Source: Ipomoea triloba
Taxonomy: Eukaryota; Streptophyta; Magnoliopsida; Solanales; Convolvulaceae
Length of the DNA stretch: 64,000 bases
Assembly (NCBI RefSeq): GCF_003576645.1
Contig: NC_044921.1
Location: 25,412,211 to 25,476,210 of the forward strand
Reading direction: 5' to 3'
The position numbers were made by a program, and so were the translations under genes. A model generated the notes under the pieces. It saw nothing but the letters and a program-made list of their open reading frames with translations, was not told the origin of the DNA and searched no databases. This document shows, one piece after another, positions 1 through 11,384 of the stretch. The first letter of the stretch is position 1. Each line of letters starts with the position of its first letter.

Positions 1-1106
1 GTTCCAACGCTATCAACGAGGCCTTGAAAGTTTTCAGACCTAAACAACTGTTGTTTTTTCCTAAAATAATCTAGCCTTTGTGTTTCAACTTTAATATATA
101 TGTCAACAATAAATTGCTGAAATAATCTTCCAGTATGTAATAATAGAGAATTATCACTTGCTCGAACTTGAAATTTGTATGCATAATATTCTCTGCACGA
201 TATTGAGGAGCGCTTCCTACCTTCTCGAAACACCGCTTCCTCTGCTCGAATTAGATCATCAACAGATAATTGAGTGTTTGCATTAATAGATAAAGAATTT
301 ACATAACCAAGAGGTTGTAAATTCCTCGATTGCAAGACTTTTTGAATACCCTCATGCCATCCAACATCACCAAATGGGAATAACAAAGGGTATTGTAATG
401 GATCATAACAACCATAATAGTATTGAATATTTTGTGACCGACCACAATGTGCATATACCCTAATATTCCTATTATCTTCAACTCCATCATAGTCTTCAAT
501 CCATACAGCAGCAACTTGAGAAGCAGTTGGCGAATTATAAAGTCTTTGATCCAATGAAGGTGAAGAGTTCAACAAAATACTAAAGTCATCAGAGTGAACA
601 ACATCCTTAAGACTTCTAAAGAAAGTTGCATATGGATTGCAAGACATGACTTCTATCAAAGCTTTGACAATGTTCTCTTCCAATCTAGCAACACTTTCAA
701 CTCGATTTTGAATTTCATGGTCAGTATCATAAAAATAGAGTTGCAAATTGCGCGGCGGACAGCCATCAGGCAATAAGTCATTGATAAAATGATACATTTG
801 CCCTTGAACTTTGAACGTATATATGCCTTTATTACGCTTACAAAGATTTTTATCATACTGATGAATGCCAAGCGAAGTAAAAGCAAATGTGTTGTTATAA
901 GTCCTCACACATGTACGGAAATTCTTTGAAGCATCATCAACTCCAGTGTACAGGTTTTTCAACACCAAAGGCATTTCGTTTGATACAAGTACAACTTCTC
1001 CCTTGCAACAGCAAAAAGCAGGTGGCTCATACTGGATGCGTTTAGCGCCACAATAAATACAGTCAGGAATAGCAGGCAACACAAACGGTTCTGTTGTTCC
1101 ACGGCG
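1..1106 (-). CDS. Helitron replication protein (Rep N-terminal region), partial
   Basis: A minus-strand frame is open without a stop from about 1106 to the left edge (about 368 codons). It reads like the N-terminal half of a plant Helitron RepHel protein. Visible motifs, in order, are a zinc-finger-like stretch CIYCGAKR followed by EPPAFCCCKGEV, a central YDPLQYPLLFPFGDVGWHEG block, and REYYAYKFQVR. This matches the Helitron_like_N family, which takes part in rolling-circle transposition in the nucleus. The HUH nickase and helicase parts would lie beyond the window. An in-frame TAA sits at 1107-1109, directly upstream. A lysine/arginine-rich start-like segment in the same frame lies at 1317-1532, so the 5' part is either spliced or broken. 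Identification is confident; whether the element is active is unknown. Confidence 0.85.
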
Positions 1107-1316
1107 TTAACCAATAAACAATGTGAGGACATGGCGTTCATCATTCATTGTGTATAGATTATGTGGATTTATAAGCAAAGGATTATAATTGGTGAATTTA
1201 TGTGCGCATTGTCCCAAATGCCACATACACAGATGAATAATGTCGCCGTACAATAAACCCGGAAAAAAAAGTTACGAGAATTAGTACAGTGTCAAAAAAA
1301 ATTTATAAAGTCATTG

Positions 1317-1532
1317 TTAATATCGATTTAGTTGTTCAGCACCTGTATTACATGGCAGAGGTGAAGGACGTGGTGGTTGTTCAGAAGCGTTCTGAGGGTT
1401 TAAACATTGCATTTCATTTGGAATTTGTTGTTGTGATGACAGTTGTTTCCATGATTGTTTTTTTTTATTTCTTTTACGCTCACGAATTTCTTCAGGCGTA
1501 AAGCGTGCACGGCTTTTCGAAAAGGATTGCAT
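1317..1532 (-). pseudogene. possible Helitron N-terminal segment
   Basis: A 71-codon frame begins with a methionine at 1532 and contains a basic stretch (RARFTPEEIRERKRNKKK). It is in the same frame as the Helitron protein downstream. It ends in TAA at 1317, and several further stops fill the gap to 1107. Helitron proteins often begin with such basic segments, so this may be the true N-terminus joined by an intron, or a decayed remnant. No target-site or Helitron 5' terminus could be fixed. Confidence 0.35.
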
Positions 1533-1539
1533 GGTTGAA

Positions 1540-2865
1540 CTAAGTCAAACGTAAAAAACCACAGGTCGTTGAATAAAGTTGTAGAGAAAGGTCCCAGAAC
1601 TGAAAACGTGATAAAACACAATAAATGACTACTTCATATCAATAAGACAACAACTAATTGTTTTAATGATGTGAGAAAATTTTTGAAAAAAAATAATGTG
1701 AGGATTAAATTTTTTTCCTAATGATTTTATTCCAAGGAGGAAAATATGTCCATTCTAATATATGGCTAACGCTTGTAGAAATGGCCCATACCCGACCAAG
1801 TATTGCCCTTCATCATGTTCATTCTTTAGCCATATCCTTTCTATAGATATCCACATTCAACGCAGATAACTGCAAAGGAAGAGAGACAAATCCCGATCGC
1901 TAGGAGAGAGAGAGAGAAAAATGCAGACCGCTAGGAGAGAAAGGTCGTCAGTCGGATCGACAGTGGGAAGCAAGAACACTAATCGCTATTGCCAAGCCCT
2001 AGTACCGACATTTCAACAACCTCAACCATCCAGAGTCAAGGCCAAATAGGAGACAGGCCAGGACCGATCCTTCAACGCCGATGACACCGCTTAAAGTGAG
2101 TAGGCAGGCCCGATCCGCCAACGTACACTCTCGTTAACACATGCCAAAGTCCCGAACTAAGCAGTTGATCGGAACAATCACCAATTTGTCAGGCCCGTGT
2201 CGCCGGTCGAGCAAGCGTAGCTCCGACGTCGCCTTCATGGTCAAACGAAGGTCACTGGCGGTGATTCCAAAGGAATAGGCATATTTGTATATATTTCAAG
2301 AAATTTTCCACGTATAAGCCTAACTCTCTCACTCTCACTCTCACGGTCAATGAACGCTCACGGCATATATCTCGCTTTCACAGAAGTGCGATTTAGTTCT
2401 CTCATTCTCACAGACGCAGACCTAGATCAGCGAATATCACCAACGGGCGTGGCGAAAAACGAGTCCTCTACCAGTCCTACTCTGTGAGACCACGAAAGCG
2501 ACCAGCCTACTCAGTAAGTACTCTACTTCCTCTAAACCTCTACGCGACTAAGGTATTATTGCTCTAGTTGACACATTTAATTTTGTTTAATTAATATTTT
2601 CTCTTTTTTTTATTATTGTTAATGGAGATGATTTTATGATTTGATCTCTCAAAATGAAGTTATGATTTGGTTCTGAATATTGTTGTGATTGAATATGATT
2701 TGCTTATTGTTGATGGTTGGTTTGTTGTGATTAATCGTAATCTTTTTTTTTAACATATGATTAATGATAATCTTGTCGTTATTATGTGCATAAGCTTTAT
2801 TGTCTTATTGTGGTTGTTAAATGTTAGGTTTTAATTGAAGGTAAAAAAAATGTAAAAATGTGAAA
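1540..2865. other. non-coding, transposon-flank sequence
   Basis: No convincing coding frame. About 1860-2540 is richer in GC and in CT/GA dinucleotide runs, with repeated ctcactctcac-type stretches. It resembles an untranslated first exon or a transposon 5' region, ending near a possible donor around 2513. It could belong to the Helitron or to the hAT-like material further right. Confidence 0.3.
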
Positions 2866-2869
2866 ATAT

Positions 2870-2955
2870 ATTGTTATTATTATTATTATTATTATTGTTA
2901 TTATTAGTATTATTATTTTTTTAAATATTATTATTATTATTATTATCATTATTAT
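2870..2955. repeat. imperfect TTA/ATT microsatellite
   Basis: Long runs of the trinucleotide TTA/ATT, interrupted by a T-rich block, are visible directly. A purer run of the same motif lies at 3701-3748. Confidence 0.9.
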
Positions 2956-3699
2956 TATATTTTGGATGGAAAGATGGAATTGTTGGAATGGGGAATGTTT
3001 TGTCTCCCTCTTTCCTTGAGTTCTTCCCACGCCGGATCACCATATCCAAAGCTTAACTCCATTCAATTTTTTTTGTCTTATTATATTGTCTTTCTTGCTA
3101 GTTAGAATCAATCATATTTATCTATATGGGTTATGTTAGAAGAAGAAATAAGGAAAAGAGATGAGAGATAGAGGGATTAACGAAGAAAAAGAGAGAAGCT
3201 GTCGTGGGAAATGAAAGAAGAGAAACAAATGGTTTTCTCTTCATTTTCGGCAGAGAAGAGAGAAATAAGTGGAAATCTCTTGTTCAAATTTCTTTCTTTT
3301 TATTATTACTTGGATTAATTCACAAGCTATGGTTGAATAATTCAAGGTAGTGAATCCCTTCTATTTGTATTACTATTTGGATTAATTTACAAGTTGTGGT
3401 TGAATAATCCAAGATAGTTGAATGTTGAGGAGATACAAACCTTTTGTTCAATCCTTGACTCCTTGTTCTACTTCGCTAAAAATAAGTGACTCTTCATATT
3501 ATTTTAAGATATATATATAGTATTTCACTTTAAACTTTTTATGAATTTCCTTTCAAAATAGCATAAAAATTGTTGACTTGGATTGTAATAAAATTATTAT
3601 ATGTATGCTTTCAATTAAATTTTGTTTAATATGGTCCACGTACCAAAACCAAATGTCCCTACTATGGACCATCCTCTTCTACTCCACCACCTACCATGC

Positions 3700-3700
<1 letters not shown>

Positions 3701-3748
<48 letters not shown>
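3701..3748. repeat. TTA/ATT trinucleotide microsatellite
   Basis: About 16 uninterrupted copies of the TTA/ATT trinucleotide. The sequence between here and the tandem repeat at 4353 is AT-rich and shows nothing else. Confidence 0.95.
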
Positions 3749-4352
3749 TGAATGTTGAAAATGCATGGCATTGATAATCATATGATCATTTTTCAAGCAG
3801 CGTAGATAACTGCATCCTAAACCAAAATTACACATACACACATATATGCATTTTCTAAATTAAATATCCAAACTTTAATGGATTGAGTTAATGTTAATTA
3901 ATTAGCATGCATTCACTATAGCTATAAAAGCTGTTTTTTTTTTAAATAGTATTTGTATCTTTGAAAATTCTACAGCATTCATATTGTAAAAATTATATAC
4001 TCAATGTATGACTGTATACGTATAGAACTATACATAATATATTATATACGGAGTAATATAAAACGTTGAATAGGTAATGAGTAGCCCCGGCCTATATTAA
4101 TTATTGACTAATCTGTTTTTATTGGGTTAACCCCACGTACCTCACTCTAATCTTTCCTCAACTTTAATATATGCTCAGCCTGAAGTCTGCTAGTGTCAGA
4201 ACACAACACCAGACACATATGTTTTTTTTTTAATATAAATTTTTAAAACATAGTTGTTCGTTCTTATCGAAAATGTTGAAAATGGTGAGGCAGTGACTCT
4301 TTCTGAACTCTCTCTCTTTTGTATCTTTCCTACTACCACTACCTCTGTTCTT

Positions 4353-5271
4353 TTCACGATGACGGTGACCAGCGACTCCTTCTCCAGATCCGGCGAAATG
4401 AGGTGCGGCGGCGACCATCTCCTCTGTTCTTTTCTTCACGTGGACGAGAGGCGACATCCTGGACTGCTATGGTTTCGAAACCAGAACAGATCTGCTTGTT
4501 TTCGGCTGGAAACCAGCGCTGGTGTCTCAGTCAGGGCGATGGAGATGAAGGGTTGCGAGCAGGAAGGCAACTCCGAAGGCGAGGTCGGCGTGGCCTGGAG
4601 AACTCCGGTCGGTGACCGGCGACTCCTCCAGATCCGGCGAAGCAGCGATGAGGTGCGGCGGCGACCATATCCTCTGTTCTTTTCACGATGATGGTGACCA
4701 GCGACTCCTTCTCCAGATCCGGCGAAATGAGGTGCGGCGGCGACCATCTCCTATGTTCTTTTCTTCACGTGGACGAGAGGCGACATCCTGGACTGCTATG
4801 GTTTCGAAACCAGAACAGATCTGCTTGTTTTCGGCTGGAAACCAGCGCTGGTGTCTCAGTCAGGGCGATGGAGATGAAGGGTTGCGAGCAGGAAGGCAAC
4901 TCCGAAGGCGAGGTCGGCGTGGCCTGGAGAACTCCGGTCGGTGACCGGCGACTCCTCCAGATCCGGCGAAGCAGCGATGAGGTGCGGCGGCGACCATATC
5001 CTCTGTTCTTTTCACGATGATGGTGACCAGCGACTCCTTCTCCAGATCCGGCGAAATGAGGTGCGGCGGCGACCATCTCCTATGTTCTTTTCTTCACGTG
5101 GACGAGAGGCGACATCCTGGACTGCTATGGTTTCGAAACCAGAACAGATCTGCTTGTTTTCTGCTGGAAACCAGCGCTGGTTTCTCAGTCAGGGCGATGG
5201 AGATGAAGGGTTGCGAGCAGGAAGGCAACTCCGAAGGCGAGGTCGGCGTGGCCTGGAGAACTCCGGTCAGG
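4353..5271. repeat. 329-bp GC-rich tandem repeat, about 2.8 copies
   Basis: The same sequence recurs with a period of exactly 329 bases. The 'acgatg.tggtgaccagcgactcc' start falls near 4356, 4685 and 5014, and the last copy breaks off near 5268 into unrelated sequence. Copies differ at only a few positions. Each unit also contains a shorter internal repeat offset by about 76 bases, around 'agatccggcga...aggtgcggcggcgacca'. Because 329 is not a multiple of three, the open frames that cross it change frame between copies, so it is not a protein repeat. Its GC content is far above the surroundings. It may be the subterminal or 5' part of a DNA transposon whose hAT-like end lies at 5894. Confidence 0.9.
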
Positions 5272-5718
5272 TTGTAAGCGGTCACTCCCTCGCGGGCTCA
5301 CTCTCTCACGCCCTCCAGGCTCCATCGTCTGTCCTCCGAGGCTCCGACGCTAACGCCTTCCAGCCTTCGCTCCTCAGCCTCACGTCCTCAGCGGGCGCCG
5401 GTTGCCCAGACGGCCGAGTCAACCCACTCAACCAGTCGGCAGTCAGGTAATATATTTAATTATTGTTTTTAATTTGGCAGTAATTCATAATATTCTTAAA
5501 TTTCATTTTATTACTTTGATTTGTTTAGATTTGTTTAATTGTTTAGACTTGGGCACTTGGAAGTGTGTGCATCATTTGCTTTTGGATTTCATATTTTGGT
5601 TTTGTTTAGACTTGGCACGTTGGAAGTGTGTATAGCAGTTTCTGTATCATTTGCTTTTGGATTTCATATTTTGGTTTTGCTTAGAGCACTTTGGCAGTGT
5701 TAAGTATTACTCACATGG

Positions 5719-5895
5719 TTTGAAGTCGGTTTTTTGGTAACCGACCGAAACCGACCGAAAACCGACGTTCTGTTATCGGTCGGTTTTAGATCCATCCTCG
5801 GTCGGTTTCGGTCGGTTATAAGAGCCAAAAATAGCAGTCGGTTATTCGGTTTTTCGGTCGGTTATGTAACCGACCGACCGTTTGCTCAGCCCTAA
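5719..5895. mobile_element. hAT-like transposon terminus
   Basis: A dense cluster of direct and inverted CGGTCGGTT / AACCGACCG motifs ends in tttgctcagcccta. Read outward, this is TAGGGCTGAGCAAA, the form of a plant hAT terminal inverted repeat with subterminal repeats. I did not find the partner terminus, so the left limit is open; the 329-bp tandem array may be inside the same element. Confidence 0.55.
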
Positions 5896-5899
5896 TTGT

Positions 5900-7630
5900 T
5901 ATATCAATAATGATGAATTAACTTCCATACGTTATATGTAAACTTTGGACTTGTGCATTAAATTTGTATCAAGTATCATAGCATTATTGAAATTCATATA
6001 TGAACTTCCACAATTAATTGTCTTTATTGTTGTTTGTTGTAGGGGTTTAAATTATTAAACAAATGAGTAGTAGATAACTTGCTCAATATTTGCTGAGAAG
6101 CAAACTAAATTCCACCTAAATGGCTAAATGCGACATTAAAAATAAATAAGCATAAATGAATATAAATATGAATAATTTTGTAAGAATAGAAATAAGTTTT
6201 TACAATTAAAAGAGGTGTGCAAAGGTGAAATTTTTAACTCACAGTTGGAGAAGTGCGGCTATCGAAATTGACTCAAACAAATGAGCAACAGATCACATGA
6301 TCAATAACCTGTTTTGAAAAAAAAAATTATCAAGTAGGAAGATGAATACTATTTTTTTCTTGTATGTATTAACTTTCAGCTCAAGTAAAGAGAGATTAAA
6401 AAAGCATGAAGTTGAACAATTCATCAGGATCTGTTGTAAATTGTGTATATATGTTTGTGTCTTAAGTAATGATGTATATAATTATATATGTTTGTGGCTT
6501 AAGTAATGATACGACGAAGAACAATCACGCGACATACATATATATAAGCTATGAGTTAAGTAAATCGAAGATGAAATATACATATCATAGCAAAATATAT
6601 ATATATATCAGCCTAACAATGAAAGTTCAGCAGTTTAGGAAATTACATGGATATCATTTGGTAAGATCTCATGTCCTTCAAAATTATTGTTTTCACTTAT
6701 TGTAGTATGGAAATTGTAAATTCGGAACTTAGCTTTTCATCATCAGTAAAAAAAGAAATACCTGAACGTCGTTGTAGAATTTATTTTTTTTGCGTAGACG
6801 TGATTCCACAATGGTTTTGTAAGAATTTGTTTTAGCAAAGGTCGTAAAAAATTTTGGAATGGAAATGGCGTTGTTACAATGGCCATTTGTATTGAATGTT
6901 TTTAAAACTGTTTTTGGCATTTCTTTCAATGTTATTTTATATAAATATATAATATAAATATAAATTTATATATGTTTGTTCTTACAAGCTGCTGCAAAAT
7001 GGTTTGTGTTCTTTTGATTTAGGCAGAATGAAGAATAAGCCAACCACTCTTCCAAATAATGAAACCCAACCACTCTTATTTTGTTGTTTTTGTCTGATCT
7101 TCAACAAAGTCACTCCGGGGAAAGAAAACCAACTACTCCAATTGTTTTTGTTTTTGCCTTTGCCAACGAACAAGTATAAGCACCACAACCAAAAAGAATT
7201 CAACCACTCCAATTTTTTTTTTAAATTTTTTGTCTTATTTTTCTTGTTGTTTGCTATTTAATATTGAGCTAACACATTTCTTTGTTTTATTCCCCATGAC
7301 AACAAATACACATACCAAAAATAGTGGAGTTGGTTTGCTTAGTGGAGGAGTGGGTATGCAAGTTAATAATATAATATTGAATCCTAAATTATGTATACAT
7401 AGCATGCGGATATAATATTGAAAGAAGGCCCATGCAAATAGTGTTAGAGTTGTATTTAAGCGGTCTGAATTTGGACGGCCGATCATCTGCAAGGGCAAAT
7501 ATGGCATTCTGTTTGCAAAGCACATCCGCAAAAGCACAAGGTACAAGAAATTCCGCCGGAAAAAGTGCTGGGCAATTATAAGTGACTCTTTATATTATTT
7601 TAAGATTTTAGAAGCTAAACACAACTTTTT
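5900..7630. other. gene-free AT-rich interval
   Basis: No recognisable gene. The segment 7020-7340 repeats an 'accaaccactcc' motif in both orientations and may be an old MITE. Short open frames here have no family resemblance. A small (TA)n tract lies near 6595. Confidence 0.4.
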
Positions 7631-7815
7631 ATATTATTCGAATCTGATATGGTCCGTCCATTTCACACATGAAATTGGCCAGCCATGCCACACAAAGTAG
7701 TATATTAAATTACAAATTGCGCACGCATTTAATTCGGACAAATTTAGTACTTGAGGGTGAGTGATGGCATGCCGCTCTGGAAATATTTAATCAAAATTCC
7801 ATTTGCTAGCATACT

Positions 7816-7869
7816 CACGTGGAAAATGAAGCACAAATTCTATCTCAGCCATGGCGATGTTGTATAAAT
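7816..7869 (+). promoter_or_regulatory. G-box/ABRE and TATA box of RING-H2 copy 1
   Basis: CACGTGG at 7816-7822 and TATAAAT at 7863-7869, about 70 bases before the ATG. The block from a 'TGATGGC..GCC' motif about 60 bases upstream of the G-box to the ATG is nearly identical in all four copies. CACGTGG is the core of ABA-response elements and of bHLH/bZIP G-boxes. ABA or light control is therefore an inference, not shown. Confidence 0.65.
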
Positions 7870-7935
7870 GAGCTTTATCTTCTACCACCCATTTCATATC
7901 TCCAACAAAATAGAAGATAAGATCAGAGTACAAAA

Positions 7936-8439
7936 ATGGTGAGAGGTGTGACGAGATTGTGCGCTTACACGAGCAGATTGGTAGCCATTTTGTTCTATAC
8001 ATGGCTACCGCAAGCTCTGAGGATCACTATACTGGCTTTTTTCGTGGCTCTGAATCGGTGCGGGCGAGCCTACGCGAGGTATCAGTACAGGGCGATGGTG
8101 AAGAAGCAGGGAAGGAAGTTTGTTTACCGACGGAAGAGTTTGTTTTCGAGGCCGGAGCCGGCGCCGGAGTGTTCGATATGTTTGTCGGAGTTTGTGGAGG
8201 GGGAGGTGGGGAGGGAGCTGGAGAGGTGCCGCCACGTGTTCCACGCAGGCTGCGTCGAGAAATGGCTGTTGCATGGGGAAGGCCACGGGAGCTGTCCGCT
8301 TTGCCGGAGCCCCGTGGTGGTGCCGGGGCCGGACGTCGGAGAGTCTTGGAAAGACGAGAGGGGAGAACGGCTGTGCTTTGAGGAAGACTTGGCTCGTCTC
8401 TTGCTCTCCGGACTGCCCAAGATCTGCGCCACTTGTTAG
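7936..8439 (+). CDS. RING-H2 finger E3 ubiquitin ligase, copy 1
   Basis: Intronless 167-residue protein of the small RHA/XERICO/BRH1-like RING-H2 type. These proteins move ubiquitin from an E2 enzyme to a target. A hydrophobic N-terminal stretch (about residues 14-38) may anchor it in a membrane, and a basic linker follows (about 52-72). The RING-H2 ligands are C79, C82, C98, H100, H103, C106, C120 and C123, with the E2-contacting tryptophan four residues after C106. The C-terminal tail (CFEEDLARLLLSGLP) is conserved between copies but I do not recognise it as a domain. The start follows a conserved 'acaaaaATGG' and lies 73 bases after the start of the TATA box. It is the first of four tandem copies and is intact. 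Confidence 0.88.
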   Translation: MVRGVTRLCAYTSRLVAILFYTWLPQALRITILAFFVALNRCGRAYARYQYRAMVKKQGRKFVYRRKSLFSRPEPAPECSICLSEFVEGEVGRELERCRHVFHAGCVEKWLLHGEGHGSCPLCRSPVVVPGPDVGESWKDERGERLCFEEDLARLLLSGLPKICATC

Positions 8440-8920
8440 AACACTTTCTTCTTGAAATACCAATATTGAAAAACATTCTTACAAGTAATTATGAATTTCT
8501 CTCATCAATCAAAAAGTTTACACTCATTCACCAACATTTACGACCATTCAATTCTGGTTGTGATTATATACATTAAGTTTTTGCAAGCCCAACCTTGTTG
8601 AGTTGTTGCTAGCTAGTTTGGATATAGATTTGAATTTGTAAAGAAAAATTAATGAAATTCCTTTTTATACATTTGTCATTAGGTAAGAATGTGTACTTTA
8701 TTCATAAACTTCAATTCTCCTAATTCAAGTTTTTGATAACATTATATTAAAAGATTGAGTTTGTGGTGAAGTAATATCATGGATCAATGTCTATATAGAT
8801 AGGCACATAGTATTATGGACCTTGAATCGAAATTACAAAATACAAAATTTCATAACACAAATTGATATGTTATGAATATTTTATTAATGTGTAGTCATTA
8901 TCCCAGTTATTTTATTTCTT

Positions 8921-9441
8921 GAATCATTTCCATTTTTGGTCCTACTGTTATTGAGGCATTGCCAATTTTAGTCCACTCCATTAATTTTTGCCACATTACG
9001 GCCAGTCTTATTTAGTCATTGCCATTTTTAGTCCACCGTTAAAATTTTCGTCAAATAACCGTCCAAAAGAGAGGTATTTTGATCTTTTCATGCTTTGTTC
9101 ATATCCTTTACCCTTTGTAGTGGTTTTCCTTACAGATGTTCATCCAATGAAGAGGTCCGGCGAAAGCCATGGCTTTGTAATGCGGCTCACATGGCTTTCG
9201 TCGGATCCCTTCAATTGATGAAAACGTGTAAGGAAAACCACTGCAAAGGGTCAAGGAGATGACCAAAGCATGAAAAGACCAAAAATAATCCTATTTTAGA
9301 CGGTAATTTGACGAAAATTTTAACGGTGGACTAAAAGTGGCAAGGACTAAATAAGACTGGCCGTAATGTGACAAAAATTAATGAAGTGGACTAAAATTGG
9401 CAATGCCTCAATAACAATAGGACCGAAAATGGAAATGACTC
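8921..9441. mobile_element. foldback Mutator-like MITE with 9-bp target duplication
   Basis: The 521-base element is an almost end-to-end inverted repeat. The left arm begins GAATCATTTCC and the right arm, reverse-complemented, begins GAGTCATTTCC. The two arms stay similar for over 200 bases each around a short centre containing 'ggctttcgtcgga'-like sequence. Perfect 9-bp direct repeats TTATTTCTT flank it at 8912-8920 and 9442-9450. A 9-bp duplication with long inverted arms fits a non-autonomous Mutator-type element. It lies about 480 bases downstream of RING copy 1 and is absent from the matching position after copy 2. Transcribed, it would fold into one long hairpin. Confidence 0.88.
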
Positions 9442-9449
9442 TTATTTCT

Positions 9450-10640
9450 TGATAAATAAAAGGTTGTGTCCTTTGGAGTATCGAATGGTCAATTAAGCTT
9501 ACTTCCTATATATAGGCTCATATATTTCATTTGTATATGTACTTCTTCTCAGAAAAGAATATGTACTCATTTAAACTCATCGATAAGAAATCTCTCCATT
9601 TTCTCCGGCCATATTCTCTCTATGTATTTCTTTTTCTTCTTGCTTGCAATTTCTCTCGTTTCATAAATGATAAACATATTCACATAGTAATTTATAATAT
9701 ATATGATAGTCGCCCCATTTATATGGGAGTAGATAAGGAGAAATCTAGTTTGTCCTATTCAGTATATATTCATATGCAAGCCAATAGACTATATTCGCGT
9801 CCAAACTCAAAATTTTTTTTCACGTTTTATATGGTTCACTTTGAGTTGTTTTTTAATGTATTAAAAAAAACAAATTATAAGTTATAACACCATATCAATA
9901 TCAATCAATAACATATTACTAAAAAAAAAAAGACTATAACATCAAATCTAATATTATAACGAAATTAAAGATTGTGACCACAGACCACCGTGAGGTGGTT
10001 TTCATCGCAAGCTTTTTGTCTAAATATATCAAATGTGCATAAACACTATGTCTCAGTGCACAGTCGTGGCCATAATTCAATGCATTCCTCACTTTTTCGA
10101 AATAAAAATAATGATTATATTATAATAATAAAAAAAACTCATAACAATCAATTGAAAAAAGTAGAATGATGGTGATGTTCGATTTTTAAAAGAAAACAAC
10201 ATTTTAGAATAAACTAAAAGATAAAATAAAACAAGTAAAATGGGACGAAGGGGTATATTTATATATGACTTAGTTACTCTTGTCATATACTCATATACCT
10301 TTTCTTTTTTTTTTTGAAAATACTCATATACCTAGTTATTTTTATAAAACAATTATTTTCAAAAGGATAATACAACTTTTCCTTTTAATTTACGTCTAAT
10401 AAAATTCTTTGAGCGCCGATAGATAAAACATGATTCGCGGGGTCAATACAAATTGAGTCAGACTAGATGCACCTAATATAAACAGTTGTTAGCAAAATGA
10501 TAATATAATATAAAAACAAGATGATTAGGATACACCTACCATACACGGCTCCGATCTAATATATTTGTTGTTGACTTTAGCGTGATTTTGCTTAAACACG
10601 CATTACGTTTTTATATTGTCTCATAGTGTCACGTTCTGAC
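9450..10640. other. intergenic sequence with a duplicated block
   Basis: No gene. About 9970-10090 ('gaggtggttttcatcgcaag' through 'ggccataattcaatgcattc') is repeated at 14908-15012, upstream of RING copy 3. A short segment near 9575-9605 ('aagaaatctctccatt') matches 12566-12590 downstream of RING copy 2. This suggests that copies 1 and 2, with their 3' flanks, arose by one duplication. Confidence 0.5.
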
Positions 10641-10716
10641 AATTTTAATTAGTACTTCAGGGTGATGGCACGCCGTTCTAGAAATATTTAATTAAAATTC
10701 CATTTGTTAGCATACT

Positions 10717-10770
10717 CACGTGGAAAATGAAGCACAAATTCTATCTCAGCCATGGCGATGTTGTATAAAT
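10717..10770 (+). promoter_or_regulatory. G-box/ABRE and TATA box of RING-H2 copy 2
   Basis: CACGTGG at 10717-10723 and TATAAAT at 10764-10770, in a block almost identical to that of copy 1. The promoter is preserved although the gene behind it carries a stop codon. Confidence 0.6.
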
Positions 10771-10836
10771 GAGCTTTATCTTCTACCACCCATTTCATAT
10801 CTCCAACAAAATAGAAGATAAGATCAGAGTACAAAA

Positions 10837-11343
10837 ATGGTGAGAGCTGTGACGAGACTGTGCGCTTACACGAGCAGATTAGTAGCCATTTTCTTCTCGG
10901 CATGGGTGCCCCAAGCTCTGAGGATCACTATACGGGCATTGTTCGTGGCTCTGAATCGGTGCGGGCGAGCCTACGCGAGGTATCAGTACAGGGCGATGGT
11001 GAAGAAGCAGGGAAGGAAGTTTGTTTACCGACGGAAGAGTTTGTTTTCGAGGCCGGAGGCGGCGCCGGAGTGTGCGATATGTTTGTCGTAGTCTGTGGAG
11101 GGGGAGGTGGGGAGGGAGCTGGAGAGGTGCCGCCACGTGTTCCATGCAGGCTGTGTGGAGAAATGGCTGTTGCATGGGGAAGGGCATGGGAGTTGTCCGC
11201 TTTGCCGGAGTCCGGTGGTGGTGCCGGGGGCGGACGTCGGAGAGTCTTGGAAAGACGAGAGGGGAGAACGGCCGTGCTTCGAGGAAGACTTGGCTTGTCT
11301 CCTCCTCTCCGGATTGCCTAAGATCTGCGCTGCCACTTATTAG
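10837..11343 (+). pseudogene. RING-H2 finger gene, copy 2, with nonsense codon in the RING
   Basis: Aligned with copy 1, this copy keeps one frame of 169 codons except for TAG at 11089-11091, where copy 1 has GAG (Glu). The stop falls a few residues after the first cysteine pair, so the product would be 84 residues and lack six of the eight zinc ligands. All later ligands are still encoded downstream and the C-terminal tail is intact, so inactivation looks recent. Translation readthrough or a sequencing error would restore the protein. As it stands I call it a pseudogene of the tandem cluster. Confidence 0.8.
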
Positions 11344-11384
11344 AACACTTTCTTTTTACAGTATATTGCAACAAATGTACATTA

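Noticed and set aside
4254..5450. Several open frames of 86-169 codons on both strands, repeated in series
   Set aside because: They are frames through the 329-bp tandem repeat. The period is not a multiple of three, and the translations are Arg/Ser-rich without a domain.
7004..7546. Short frames of 61-103 codons on both strands
   Set aside because: Low-complexity Asn/Lys/Phe-rich translations with no family resemblance in an AT-rich repeat-like region.
7959..8476. Overlapping open frames on both strands of RING copy 1, with equivalents in copies 2-4
   Set aside because: The GC-rich RING sequence opens several frames; only the frame with the RING-H2 ligands is shared in phase by all four copies.
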